Origin: Eucommia ulmoides
Taxonomy: Eukaryota > Streptophyta > Magnoliopsida > Garryales > Eucommiaceae
Direction: 5' to 3'
Assembly: GCA_016647705.1 (NCBI GenBank)
Contig: CM028328.1
Coordinates: forward strand, 4,489,311-4,553,310
DNA length: 64,000 nucleotides
In this document: positions 20,927-32,472 of the stretch, piece by piece
Layout: every line of letters begins with the position of its first letter
Position numbering within the stretch: position 1 is the first letter of the stretch
Made by a program: the position numbers and the translations under genes
The notes under the pieces: generated by a model
The model's input: only the letters and a program-made list of their open reading frames with translations
Told to the model about the DNA's origin: nothing
Database searches by the model: none

Positions 20927-23900
20927 TCATTGCTTTGAGAACATGCCTTGTGTTAAAGAGGAGAAATCATAATCTTTGCCGGTCTGTGTAGAAGAAGCAG
21001 ATCGAACAGGGGGAGCCAACATGGGTCGGTTTGTTCCTCCAGATGGTGGCGGTGCTACGCCGTTGAATGAAGAAACACTTTGGCCCATGGCTTGAATGCT
21101 GCAAACATGGCGTAAAAGTGCTTTGATAATAAGAAAACAGCTTAGAACTTTGCATTCGTAAATGTCTAATTTCAATTCCTAGGCCCCAATTTTGTGCAAC
21201 CAAACACTACCTTATGTGAATAAGGTCAGAAAGGCAAAAAAAAAGAACACCTTTGTATCATCAAATGCAGCCACAGGGGTTGCCTCATGAAGAACATGAA
21301 AAAAATTGAAGAACTGGTTTTTGTTTTGTAAGGCACCGTTTCATAATGTTTTTTTTTTTAATACTTTTTATAATAAAAAAAGAGAATTGAACAAAAATGA
21401 ACTTTTACTTAAAACGCAAAAGATGTGTGTGATTTATCACACTTCTTTTGCGTTTTAAGTAAAAGTTCATTTTATTGCTATCCATTAAACGACCTCTTAA
21501 TTCATAATAATTTTTGTAGTAAGTCGAGAAAAATTAAGTTGAGGTCACAATCCATCAAACAACTAATTTTTGACTTTTGAAAAACAAGAGAGTAGGGCTG
21601 CGTTTGGGTAAGGTAATTCAAGGAGGGATTTTATTTTGAAAAATCGTTTCACAAATTCTTTTTCTAAAATCCCTTCTTTGGATACTACTCAAAAGAATTT
21701 GCAAAATCCATTGAATTTGTAAAATGGATTTTCAAGGGGAGAAAAAGGGATTTCCAAATCACTTATTTCCAAATCCCTCCAAAGATGAATTTTACTTTTC
21801 TGAATATGTATAATTAAAATAGTATTACTGAAATTATATTATTAAAATAGATAAAAAAAAATTAGTATAGTTAAAATAATACACTTAAAACGATATTACC
21901 AAAAATTATATAATTAAAATAGATATAAAATAGTATTGTTAAATTATATAACAAGTATAAAAATAATATAATTAAAATGACATTACTAAAATTATATTAT
22001 TAAAATAGGCATAAAAATGATATTATTAAATCACTAAAATAAAAATTACATTATTAGGTATATTTTTAAATTTTCTATTATTAAAATTTATTGGATTTCA
22101 AAATTCTACATACAAATACTTGCTTAGTCAAACAAGAAATGATGAAATTACACAATCAAATTATTCATCTAAAATAGTTATCTAAACAAGGAATTTGTAA
22201 ATGATTGGATTTCAAAATCCGTCATTTATAAACTCCATGAATTTATCAAATCCCTTATCCAAACACAACCTTACTTTCTTGACTTCTAAAAAATACTTTT
22301 TCAAAAGTTGAGACAAACGTTACTTTTACTTTCAAGTACTCTTTTGCTTAAAAGCAAATAAGTACTTAAAATATGCGTCACCAAACAATGCCAATGTTAA
22401 GTTAAAGCCTTTTCTTTTTTAATTAGGGGAGGACCAAAAGAGTTTGAATGAGGTATTTGAAGAAAGAAGTTGATTTACAACAGGGATTTATAAAAGTTTC
22501 CTTGAGAATGTACTTTGGTGAGGTATTTGATATTTAAAAAAATGGATTTCTAAACTTTCGTTTACAATTTTTTAAGAAAAAATCATGTACCACTTTCTAA
22601 ACCAAATTTGAGGGGATGGCCCATGAATGATTTGTATGGGGCGAATGGATTCATGTAGTCACAAAGGTTTTGTTGCTGTTGCTGTTGTTTCTAAAACAAA
22701 TTCATTCTTCAAATACTATCCAAATACACTCCTATGGTCCATGAAATACCTTCTTCGAATACGTTACCCAAATGCAACCTTAAGTTTTTTTTGACTTTGA
22801 ATGTTATAAATCCCTTTTCTAAATCGAATTCTTTCCTCACACACCCTCACCCAAATGCAAGTTGCTATCAAATCCAAAACAATTTTAATCCATTCGTGCA
22901 TTTGGAAATTTTGTGGACAATGATATTTGGCAATCAAAATCCATTAAAACTAGATTTCAACTCTCAAGAACATCAAACGGGTTTAGGTACCTTGGTGTCT
23001 GAAATGGAATGGAGTTCCCAACTTGATGCATGCCTCCCATGTTCCTCATCTGGTTCTTTAAAAAAAGGAAAAAAAAAAAGTTGGAATGTTTCAGTACATA
23101 AGCAATCTTTATCTGAAGCCAATTGATGATTTGTGTATCATACCTGATACTGATAGCCGACATTCTGCCACATTTGAGGGGATAAGTTCATTCCGTTGGG
23201 CACCAGTTGTGCATTATCGGGCATTTTGGGCAACCCACCACCAGATTTAGCTGCTGCCGCCATAAGAAGGGATTGTTGCTGAGCTAGCACAGCAAGTTGC
23301 TGCTGATGCATTGAGAACGGTGATGTCATATTGGACTGCAAATGCAAACCAAACCATGAATTCAGGGGACCGAGTTTTGGAAGATGGTCTATCCCGATTA
23401 TCAGTGTAAAAGCATATCAAGGCACTGTTTGGCACCCTTTTTTAAGTACTTTTTATAATAAAGAAGAGTCAATTGAACAAAGAAGTATTTTCTAGCAAAA
23501 ATCAAAAGTGTGTTTTTATAATGTAGAGATGATATCTAGGTGGTATCCACATAATCGATCTGTAAATCCAAGAGAATTTCATATAGGGTTAACAAAAATT
23601 GGGCAGAGTGTCGAAATCCAATCGGCCTAACTCAGTCTTAAAAGACACCTTGTAAGATGAGGTAACACTAGCGATGCGGGATTCAATACGCCCCCTCACG
23701 TGCAGGGTGGACTTCGACAAACCACTGTGAACGGATATTGGGAGGCCCAACATGGATTCAATAGAGAGTTCATAAATATCTTAAAATATAGAAATAATTA
23801 AAAAAAACAACTAATTTTTGCTTTTCAAAAAATTACTTTTACTTGATTTTAAAAGTTATATTTTGAAGATCAAATCAAATGCTACTTTTTATTTTATTGC

Positions 23901-26900
23901 TTGAAAGAACAAGGAAAAAAAAAAGTGTTACCAAACAATGCCCAAGTAATTTCATGAACATACCTTCTCAAACAGGCTCATTATATCATTCTTAACATCT
24001 TTTGGGGGCTTATCTGATGCAGTAAGAGACGCAAATGAAGACGAATCTTTGAACAAATCTTCAATGCCGGAAGCTGACTGACTCTTTCTACCCCCAGGTT
24101 TTGTATGACCTGCTTTTTCATCTGTTGACGCAGCTTCTGCAGCTGCATATTATCATGAAGCAAAGTCAAATGACAAAATTTCAAAGTGACAATGAAAAAG
24201 GAAGGATTAAAAGTATCAATACATACATTGGAAACCTTCCCACAAATTATCATCAGTAGATGTCGCGCCTGAGCCATTTTCACTGTGAACATCCACAGAA
24301 AGCATGTTGAAAAGATCAGTAGCATAATCAACTTTTGGGGGAGACACAGCCTCTGCAGCTTGTTTTGAAGATTCAACTGCTGGCTCTGGTTTCTGTATCA
24401 CCTCTTGAGGCTTCGGGGCAGGGATCACCTGTTTGCAAGTCAAATATTAGAAACCCTGCTTGTTTAGTGTTTTTGTTTCCAAAAATCTGGAACAAAGATA
24501 GAAATATGGAACAAGACCAGAACTTTGGGGGAAAAACTGTTCTTCTTCTGCCCCCAGATTTTCAGAACAAATTTCTGGGAACAAAAGAAATTGTTCCCGG
24601 ATTATGTGTTTTTTCCAAGGTATATATGGGAAAGAAACAGAAACACTGATCAAAACAACACCTAAGATGCAGTTTTCAAGTTTTGAACGTATACAAACCA
24701 TTTAATATAGAAATCAAAAGATAGACAACAAGCAGCATCCAGAGAAGTGACGCAAAAAATAGAACTACACATGAGAAATTTTTACTCCTAATCAATTAAA
24801 GGCAATAATCCATGATCCAGGGCAGTAGATGATTACATACAAAAACTAATAAGTTCAATGCAGAAATAAACAGAGGAAACAGCCTTTTTATACAATTCAA
24901 GCATGTTATCACTGGCATTTCTCACATTCTTTCATGCCATATACCAACTTTATCTTACGTGTACCACCTCTACTTGAGAAGGAAAGTTTATATAATAACC
25001 CATGGCCAATTGATGTGAAGGAGAAATTTGCACATATCCACAACTTGATTATACTGATGCAACGAAAAAACTAAAGATTAGCAGAGTTAATTAGCCCAAT
25101 CGTGGAAGTCAATATCTACGGCATTCAATCAGTTATAGAAACAAAATGAACCAGAATACATGATAAGACAAGTACACATATTTTGATCAAAAGAACAATT
25201 TTTTTAGGAAAGAAAAAACAGATGAATGAGCACAAAAGGACAAACCGGTTCAGGTCCTTTTGGAGGCAGAGGAATACTAGCCCTTGCAGCAGGGATACTG
25301 TCCTTCGTATTAGAGGCAGGAAAGTTCTTTCTTTCATCTGATGAACTTCCAGAATTGCTGGCATGTCCATGTCCACTTCTATCACTAGGTCTCTGCCACC
25401 GCAAACTAACATTTTCTTCTTTGCCTCTAGAGGGTGACTTTGACTTGCCATCCCTAGGAGTCCATCTCTTATCTTCATACCTTGATTATAATACAAAAAG
25501 AAACAGCTTTGAAAGAGAACAATAATGTTTTACTCTACACAACAAGAAAAGGGTAATACTAAAAGTGAGTGAAGAGGGAACGTACTTTGCACGAATAAAA
25601 TTCTCAATCCCAACTCTATCATAATTTGGGGGAAGCTCTGCTTCCCAGAAACTGTTTGCCTTCTCGTTTCCCATTGCTGTAAACATATAAGGAGAAAAAA
25701 AATGATATAGACATTTTCCTTTTGTACGGGATCATGATGAAGACGATAGATTTTATCTTCATTGAATCATAGGCAACCTTACATTGAATGAATGCGACCT
25801 GTTCGGGAAGCCAAGTATCAAGCGTGGCAGACCTAACCTGCCAGAGAAATAGACAATCCATTAGCAAATATGTTCCATTACATCAAAGTACAAACAAAAT
25901 TACTAATGCACAAAGCAATAAACGTACTATTTGTCATTTCAATAAAATAAAAAATACAACAATAATCTCAGGTCCTAGCATTTCCCCTTTCCTTCATTCT
26001 AAGGGGCACAGGCGAAGCTAGTGTATTGGCAGAGGGGGACCGTCAGGCCGTGCCCCTCCTGGGAAAAAAATCTTCTTTCTATACTATGTTTCAAGTTTTT
26101 CACTGGTGTCCCTAATAATATTTAATTTTAGTAAATAGTGCCCCCTGCTAATTTAATTGTATTCAATTGTTTACCTGCTCATGTCAATTTGCCACTGCTA
26201 AGGGGTATTTTACCTACACGTTAACTTCCCATAATTTTTCAATCCAGATGAAAGTGAGAAAAAAAACAATGTTACCTTTGATATGTGCACCCCAAGACTT
26301 CTATGGATCCCAGAGCATTGCATGCATATAAAGATCCCTAAGTTCACACTAGCCCATCGAGGACCCCTGCATTGAAAAGGGACTCTTAGAAAATCACAAA
26401 CACGATATAAAACCACGAAACATTATCAACGCACGACTTATTAAGACCAATAACTTCTGAATCCAGTCCTAAAAAAGCCGATTAGTTTCTTCATAAGTTC
26501 GCTGTAAACGTATCAAGCTTTTGCTGTTTCAGGTACGTACTTGCTTTTGCAGTCAGCACATTCCCTATTCTCAGGCAATTTAAGAAGCCCTTCGAGTATC
26601 TGCAAAGGACCATGACATGGGATAGATAAATTAAAATATTAAGGTACCATTGAAACTGGTATTGTAGCATTACAATTAGAATTAAATGCATGCAAAAAGT
26701 TGAAAATTCACAAGCATTCCATTCCATTTCTAATTCCAAAGACCCCAATTCCATAAAACCAAACACTCCCATGGAGGAAAAATGTAAAGAAACAAATGAA
26801 ACAAGTAAATCACTGAGGAAAATATTGAGCAGGCCGCGCCCTAAAACAGAAAGACCACTAGTGTGAAGAGTGTTGAATCCCGCATCGCATGTGTGAGGCT

Positions 26901-27601
26901 TCTCAAACCAGTCTATATATGAGAAGCTACTCCACCTATGACCACGTGGTTTTAGGTTGAAACCTCCTAACAAAGAGGACAATAAGATTTTTCTACAATT
27001 GATTGTCCTGGTGTACAGATATTCGCATTCATAACTAATTGTATAAGACTCCTACATATTGAAAAAATGAACAAATGAGTAAATTAGAATCCAACTTCTC
27101 AACTTACCAAGGTCAAATTGAAATTCAAGAAATTTTTTGGATTGATCCTTTGTCATCAAATAATTGTTCTTTTATAAACTAACATAGAACTTAAGAACAA
27201 ATAAATCCAAATATGTGAAACCAAAATCAAAGTCGAAGCTTAGAAGAATTCATTTTTCAAAAGCAGCTTAAACATTATTATCCACCCTGCAGCTCATTAA
27301 TTCCAGCCACAAATCCCAATTAAATGATCCAGCTATCCATGCAAATTATTAATTCAATACAGACTCCCGAATCCCGATCGAAAATCAAATATCAAATTCC
27401 CGTATTGAATTGACAAACGACGAATCAATCAAGCAACATATAATTCCGAGGTCATAATCCGTAGATCAAATCCATACGAGATCAACGCAACTAGTAAAAT
27501 AATTCGCGACAATTAAATCAAAAGTTCAACGAATTGAGGTGTTTGTATACCTTTCTGTGCTTGGCATTAAGCTCCTTCGAGACGTTGGCCTTCTCGTTCA
27601 T
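20927..27601 (-). CDS. AGD5: ARF GTPase-activating protein, AGD5/NEVERSHED type
   Basis: Eleven minus-strand exons (27601-27551, 26599-26541, 26366-26276, 25837-25783, 25676-25586, 25480-25246, 24428-24227, 24142-23964, 23335-23144, 23055-22991, 21098-20927) give 463 aa in one frame. The start is [17 protein letters not shown]. The ArfGAP zinc finger is C31-x2-C34-x16-C51-x2-C54, with R59 as the arginine finger in [19 protein letters not shown]. Past residue 120 comes a Ser/Pro-rich linker, a [13 protein letters not shown] motif, [23 protein letters not shown], a Gln/Met-rich stretch, and the C-terminal [10 protein letters not shown]-type end (here [17 protein letters not shown]). Arabidopsis AGD5/NEV stimulates GTP hydrolysis on ARF at the trans-Golgi network and is needed for organ shedding. 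The exon at 23055 could instead start at 23049. The last intron (1.9 kb) is packed with MITEs. Confidence 0.95.
21331..21499. mobile_element. Short MITE with near-perfect internal hairpin
   Basis: TAAGGCACCGTTTCATAATG at the left and the reverse complement of the right end TTAAGAGGTCGTTTAATGG are imperfect inverted ends. Inside, 21394-21472 is a hairpin with arms of about 37 bases (AAAATGAACTTTTACTTAAA then ACGCAAAAGA) that differ only near the loop. It lies in the last intron of the ARF-GAP gene. Confidence 0.75.
21594..22272. mobile_element. MITE (AAGGTTGTGTTTGGATAAGG family), about 680 bp
   Basis: Left end AGGGCTGCGTTTGGGTAAGG and the reverse complement of the right end AAGGTTGTGTTTGGATAAGG match at 16 of 20 positions. 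The interior is AT-rich. Shorter relatives: 22440-22880 (partial) and 31971-32114. Confidence 0.7.
22600..22697 (-). other. Cryptic Gln-rich open segment in the last ARF-GAP intron
   Basis: After a good acceptor (TTTTAG at 22692-22697 on the minus strand) there is an open frame. It encodes about six Gln, then [19 protein letters not shown], and reaches possible donors. Gln-rich text suits this part of the protein. However, the reading phase does not fit exon 22991-23055, whose phase joins exon 21098 exactly. Splicing in this segment would bring an early stop. It may be a poison exon or a relic exon, or chance. Confidence 0.3.
23419..23944. mobile_element. MITE of the GTTTGGTAACAC family with an inserted LTR-like fragment
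   Basis: The left end AAGGCACTGTTTGGCACCC and the right end GTGTTACCAAACAATGCCCA are inverted repeats. Between about 23525 and 23790 sits different text (GATGCGGGATTCAATACGCC, CCCCTCACGTGCAGGGTGG) typical of small LTR/TRIM remnants in plants, here a fossil. It lies between ARF-GAP exons 8 and 9. Confidence 0.55.
24455..24664. mobile_element. MITE copy, GTGTTTTTGTTTCC family
   Basis: Left end GCTTGTTTAGTGTTTTTGTT and right end AACAGAAACACTGATCAAAA, then CAACACC, are inverted. The interior alternates TTCTGGGAACAAA and GTTCCCGGATT. It lies in ARF-GAP intron 6, near exon 7. Confidence 0.6.
26650..26905. repeat. MITE end and LTR/TRIM-like fragment in ARF-GAP intron 1
   Basis: CCAATTCCATAAAACCAAAC (near 26747) is the right end of the GGTAGTGTTTGG MITE family. 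It is followed at 26865-26960 by GTGTTGAATCCCGCATCGCA and related text seen in small LTR remnants. Both are partial fossils. Confidence 0.45.
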
Positions 27602-27734
27602 GGCGTCGGATTAGCAAATCTTCCGTTGAGGGAGAGAAGACCGCGAACCGTGGACGTCGATCTTCTATCTCCTTCTCTCCCTTCGCCCTGGTATTCACTG
27701 AGAACCGTCGGATTACGTGACCGACCGTATAATT

Positions 27735-27770
27735 GCAGAGAGAGAGAGAGGAGAGAGAGAGAAGAGAGAA
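27735..27770 (+). repeat. (GA)n microsatellite upstream of the ARF-GAP start
   Basis: Runs of GAGAGA interrupted by single bases lie 135-170 bases upstream of the ARF-GAP ATG. On the gene's strand this is a (CT)n tract, common in plant 5' leaders. Confidence 0.8.
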
Positions 27771-27859
27771 TAGAAATGGCAGCAGGATCCACTTGACTTA
27801 CCGTCTCGGGCTTGTTAAGGTGTCGGGTTTTGTTGAGCTGGAGTTGGTGATGGAATTTC

Positions 27860-28745
27860 ATTCTTTCACACCTGTTGTAGAGGATAATTTCCTCTTTTTT
27901 TTTAACAAATATTATTTTTTTTTTGAAAAAGAAAAAATAAACAAAATAATTTTTTTATTTTTTAACACATCAAATGAAACCAAAATAATTTTTTTTATTT
28001 TTTAACACATCGAATGTAACCTAGCGAAGAAGAAATGAACACGTATTTAACTAGATGAAGCAAATAACGAAACCTTAATACAATACTCTAATTATTTCTT
28101 TCTTATATCGAGTTTTATTTGAATTTCATATCAAAATCGTGATTTTTTTTCTATATCGAGTTTTATTTGAATTGATTCGTCGTTAGCTTACGAATGCAGT
28201 TTTTGATTTGTTTTCTTTATGTTCTTTACATATATATAGAGTTGATTCACCGTTAAATTTGGTTCTTCAATGAAGACAAATAAAAAATTTATTTTTTTCT
28301 TTTTAAAAATTAAATTAAACAAAATTCTTTTTTTAATTTTTTAACAAAACGAATGAAACCTGGCGAAAAAGAAGTGAACATGTATTTAGCTAAATGAAGC
28401 AAGGAATGAAACCTTGACACAATACTCTAATTAGTAAAATGTTCCGTTTCTTACATAACTAAGACAAATCATCGCAGGCTATGCATCAGTGTAATTTTTT
28501 TTATTTAAAAATATAATATATAATTTTGAAAAAGGATTGATTGATGTTCTTTAAATTTTATTTTACAATTTTGAAAAATAATATATATATAATTAACTTC
28601 TAAATCTATTTGTCATAAAATAAATTACAAATTATCCAAAAAAATTGTGTTTTTTTATTATTTTCAATCAACTAATTTTTAAAATTATCCAATTTATTAT
28701 CTAAAATAAATAATTTCTAAAAATGCCATTGCCTTGTAATTATAA
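27860..28745. repeat. Tandem-duplicated AT-rich block related to the 31.5 kb intron
   Basis: The text GCGAAGAAGAAATGAACACG (near 28024) recurs as GCGAAAAAGAAGTGAACATG (near 28363), a period of about 339 bases. Between them, 28115-28290 matches intron 1 of the gene at 31.4 kb: TCGAGTTTTATTTGAATTGA, then TTCGTCGTTAGCTTA, then TTTTGATTTGTTTTC. No coding content. Confidence 0.65.
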
Positions 28746-29205
28746 TTATAGTTATCATAACAATAACAATAACAACTAAGTTTTTATCTCACTTATGTAG
28801 GATCAACTACATGAATCCATTTACGCTATAATGATCGATCAAGGGTTATCCCCTCTGTTAGGTTTAATGTCATCAAATTATTTCTAATAGTCTTGTCTTC
28901 TTAGGTATCTCTCTCTCTAGTAGTCTCTTGCACTTAAATTAAATCACATTTTCTCACTGGTTTTTCTATGGGTCTTCTATGCACATGCCCAAACCATCGT
29001 AAACGGTTTTCTCTATTTTTCTCTTCGACGAGTGTTATTCCTAAATTCTCTTTAATAGTTTCATTCTTAATTTTATCCATTCTCGTCTTCCTATTCATCT
29101 ACCGCAACATCCTCATTTCTGTCGTCCCAACTTTCTGGACATGATTCGTTTTTACCGCCCAACATTCAGAACCATACAGAAGCACTAGTCCTATAGTTGT
29201 CATAA
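28745..29205 (-). mobile_element. LINE 3' fragment (RTE-type reverse transcriptase C-terminus)
   Basis: Read on the minus strand, the text encodes in pieces [23 protein letters not shown] and [14 protein letters not shown]. These are the conserved C-terminal blocks of plant RTE-like LINE reverse transcriptases (RLRWFGHV is the hallmark). It ends in a (TTG/TTA)n-like tail near 28745-28775, as RTE elements do. The piece is 5'-truncated, frameshifted and dead. Confidence 0.8.
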
Positions 29206-30917
29206 AAAAAATAATTCTATATATATATTTTTTTAATTTTTCAATCAATTATTTTAAATCTTATTTATATATAATTTTACACAAGTAAAATAACACATTT
29301 ATAATTTAGGACTAATTGTTCAATAGTCTCTAATTCATAATTTATTTTATTTTAATTTTACTTCATCATGTTTTGACTTATGTTTTTAGTTGCATAGTGA
29401 ATACTCTCTTATATCTCCAATCAGATACTTTCAATTAATGTTTGCATCATCTACTACCAACGTCATCCTCTGACACCACCCGTCGCTACCCGCCGTCGAA
29501 CCCCAAGACTCCGGTCGCCAATATCTAATTATCGACTATCATAATTTTTTAGTTACATGTAAATATTTTTTAATTATAATTTTCAGTTTAAATGTAACTA
29601 TTTTTAATGTATTTTTTTAGTTACATTCAGGTAATGTTTTTGCTACCAATAACTAAAAAAATAGTTGAATGTGATTAAAAAATTATAATTAAAATGTATA
29701 TTAAAAAATGTTACTAAAAATTAGTTGAATGTAACTAAAAATAATTATGATGACTAGTGATCAAAATTTAAATGACTGACAGTTGCTGGAATTCGGCTGC
29801 CAGAGTTTGGCAATCGGTGGCGGTGAGTGATACAACCAAATTAGAGTATTAGTATTTTCATAAACTCAAATAGATGAACTAAAATTAACATAGTTATTTG
29901 CTTTAGGATTTTTTATTACTTTAGTGTCATTATTATAATCTTCTACTAACCGACTCTGTAATTTATTGAAAACATAATATTACTATCGTTTAATTTTATG
30001 TATTAAAAACATACAAATTTTTTTTTTTGTTAAATTTAAAATTATTTTAAAAAATTCAAACCAAACACACCCTAAAACTTTCTAATAGTCTATGGATAAG
30101 AAAGAAAAAAAAAAGAAATTTAGCTTAAAATTTAGAAAAATAAAATAAAAAATAATACAACCTTTTTTTTTATTAATTAATAAAATTAAAAAACAATAAA
30201 AATGGTATCATTTTGAGGTGTAAAGTGGAATGAGACAACTCATTCTTATGATTGGCCAAAATAAGATAAATATAATTGTAGGAAAGATGTAATTCGCTCT
30301 TTTTATGTCAATTAATAAGGAATAATTAATAATCTAGATCATCCAATACTATTTGTTTTTATTTTTATTATTATTAATGAGCTTCATCTACTTAATTTAT
30401 TGGATTTTAGATTTTTATTTTATAAAAAATATTGCGTAGAAATGAAGTATAAATTAAATGTAACTAAAATGTCAATTTTATCACTAATGTTTATTGACCA
30501 ATCAAATAATCATTCTTTAAAACTCGCACCGGCCAAGAGAAATCAGAAGTCCTAAGTATTTATAAAGAAGATAATTAATATAATATTTAAACCGAAACTG
30601 ATTTTTTTTTGAAAAAAAAATAAAAATAAAAATTTTTGCCCAACAGTATACGAAATTAATAATTTTTTTGACCTATTGGATTTTTGACAGCAAGGTTGGA
30701 TATTTAAAAAATTATTATAGTGTGTGAATTGCAAAAGTTAATTTTTTTTTTTGTGGACTGTTCATCCAAAAAATATAAGGTCAATTCTAGAAACTTAAGG
30801 ACACTAGCGACCGCTTTGGTCACCTTGTTTAAATGTCGACCCTATTTAAGAGAAGAAAAATTATATATCAAGTGAATTAAAATAAATTTAATAATATATG
30901 AAAGTGCCTGATTAAAA
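29206..30917. other. AT-rich intergenic stretch; weak foldback at 29440-29840
   Basis: TAGTTACAT and ATGTAACTA phrases alternate around 29550-29760, and GC-rich pieces at both sides (CGTCGCTACCCGCCGTCG and GGCAATCGGTGGCGGTGA) look loosely inverted. This may be an old foldback element. Nothing else was recognised here. Confidence 0.35.
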
Positions 30918-30927
30918 GTTTTCAGCA

Positions 30928-31104
30928 CGGACATAACGTGACTCAAGTGGTAAGGTACGTTTGAATTAAAGTAGTTGAGGGGTCTCTGCAAAATTAGGGG
31001 TTCAAGTCTGCGAAGAATGGAGAGGCAGTCACGGAATCCTGAATAAGATTAGTCTCATACTTTGTGTGGATATAGGGAGACTCTTGGGTATAAAAAAAAA
31101 AATG
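30928..31104 (+). mobile_element. tRNA-derived SINE with target duplication
   Basis: It has an A-box-like GTGACTCAAGTGGTAAGGTA and a B-box-like GGGGTTCAAGTCTG about 50 bases later, then an unrelated body and a 3' tail TATAAAAAAAAAAATG. It is flanked by GTTTTCAGCA (30918-30927) and GTTTTCAACA (31105-31114), a one-mismatch target duplication. The parts and order are those of a plant SINE. It is distinct from the Au SINE at 8.1 kb. Confidence 0.8.
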
Positions 31105-31509
31105 GTTTTCAACAAATTTTTATTTAATTTAATTTGATAGCCCAAGATTTTAAGTTTTTAATACCAAAGGTTGTGAGTTTGTAATTTGAAAATATATGGA
31201 CTAAAATGACACAATCCAAAATTTAAGGGCAAAAAGTGTAATTTCCCCGTCCAAAACTCATCCCAATATTTGATCCCCTCTCCGACCCGAATCTCCAAAC
31301 AACTGGCAAACGGGTTAGCAGTCTCTAGAACATTGGCTATATCCCCATATAAGCTGCTGCAATTCGATTTTCCACTTCCGTTTTGCAGAAAATTCAACCG
31401 CTGAGAAGGAGAACGCTGTTCGTTCGTCTGATTTTCAAGCAAAGGTAACGCCGCTTACCTCTTTCGTGATTCGGAATTTCATAGCAAAATTGCGATTTCT
31501 TTTCTATAT

Positions 31510-31775
31510 CGAGTTTTATTTGAATTGATTCGTCGGTAGCTTATGAGTGTAGCTTTTGATTTGTTTTCTTTGTGGTTTGTGCTTTATATATATAGAGTTG
31601 ATTCAGCGTTATGTTTGATTTTTCAACGAAGACAAGCATTTGAATTTTATTTGAATTGATTCGTCGGTAGCTTATGAATATAGCTTTTGATTTGTTTTCT
31701 TTGTGCTATCTATGTATATATATATAGTCGATTCAGAGATATATTAGATTCTTCAACGAAGACAAGCATGTGCCT
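31510..31775 (+). repeat. Tandem duplication (about 132 bp) in intron 1
   Basis: GAATTGATTCGTCGGTAGCT followed by TTTTGATTTGTTTTCTTTG, a TATATA run, GTTGATTCAG and TTCAACGAAGACAAGCAT appears twice in a row. A third, diverged copy lies at 28115-28290. Confidence 0.8.
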
Positions 31776-31970
31776 GTTGCTAGTTGAATATACAATGATG
31801 GTTTGAGTAATGTTTGCTCTTATGCTGGATTATGAATAGACATGAACAAGAACAAAGCCTTTCTTTCTCCTCTTTAGATTCGGTCACATGAATGCCATTC
31901 GGTCTATTTGTGTGTTTAGGTTTAGCTCTCCCCTTTTAGCGCAAGGTTACAAAGTTCACAACTTAAAATG

Positions 31971-32114
31971 TTAAGGGTGTGTTTGGCTAAGGTATTTTGT
32001 AGAAAGAAAGGGGTTTGTAAATTTTTCTTAACAAAATTTCTTTGAAGACAATTTTTCAAATCCCTCTTCAAATCAAACACCTTCTTGAAATACCTCACTC
32101 AAACGCACCCTTAA
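31971..32114. mobile_element. Compact MITE, 144 bp
   Basis: TTAAGGGTGTGTTTGGCTAA at the left and TTAAGGGTGCGTTTGAGTGA (reverse complement) at the right are inverted repeats, continuing as GGTATTT on both sides. TTAA at both outer edges could be the target site. It lies in intron 1 of the small gene. Confidence 0.75.
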
Positions 32115-32472
32115 TCTTCCCCGGTTTTCACTTGCTTCATTAGCAAACCATGACGGTTTCTATGTATTTTTTTTTAACTTCAAAACCATTTTCAACACAC
32201 GTCGAAGCAGATTATTTAAAATGCAAAATTATATCCAAAAACCTTGTTTTCAAATTATTGTTTTTAGATTATAAACCAACTAGATCCATAATCTCAATCA
32301 CTTCAATTCAAATCGGAAAAAAATGTTAAAAGAGTTGTGTGTTTGGCAAGTGTTATTGCAATTCTAATTTGATGAAACCAAATGCTACCTAAGGCGTTAT
32401 TCTAACTATTTCCCATAGGTTCAATGATGTTATACTTTTTTTTCCCCGGTTTTTGATAAGTCACAATGTCTT

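Noticed and set aside
30928-31020. A tRNA gene at the A/B boxes
   Set aside because: No cloverleaf or acceptor stem; the poly-A tail and target duplication fit a SINE.
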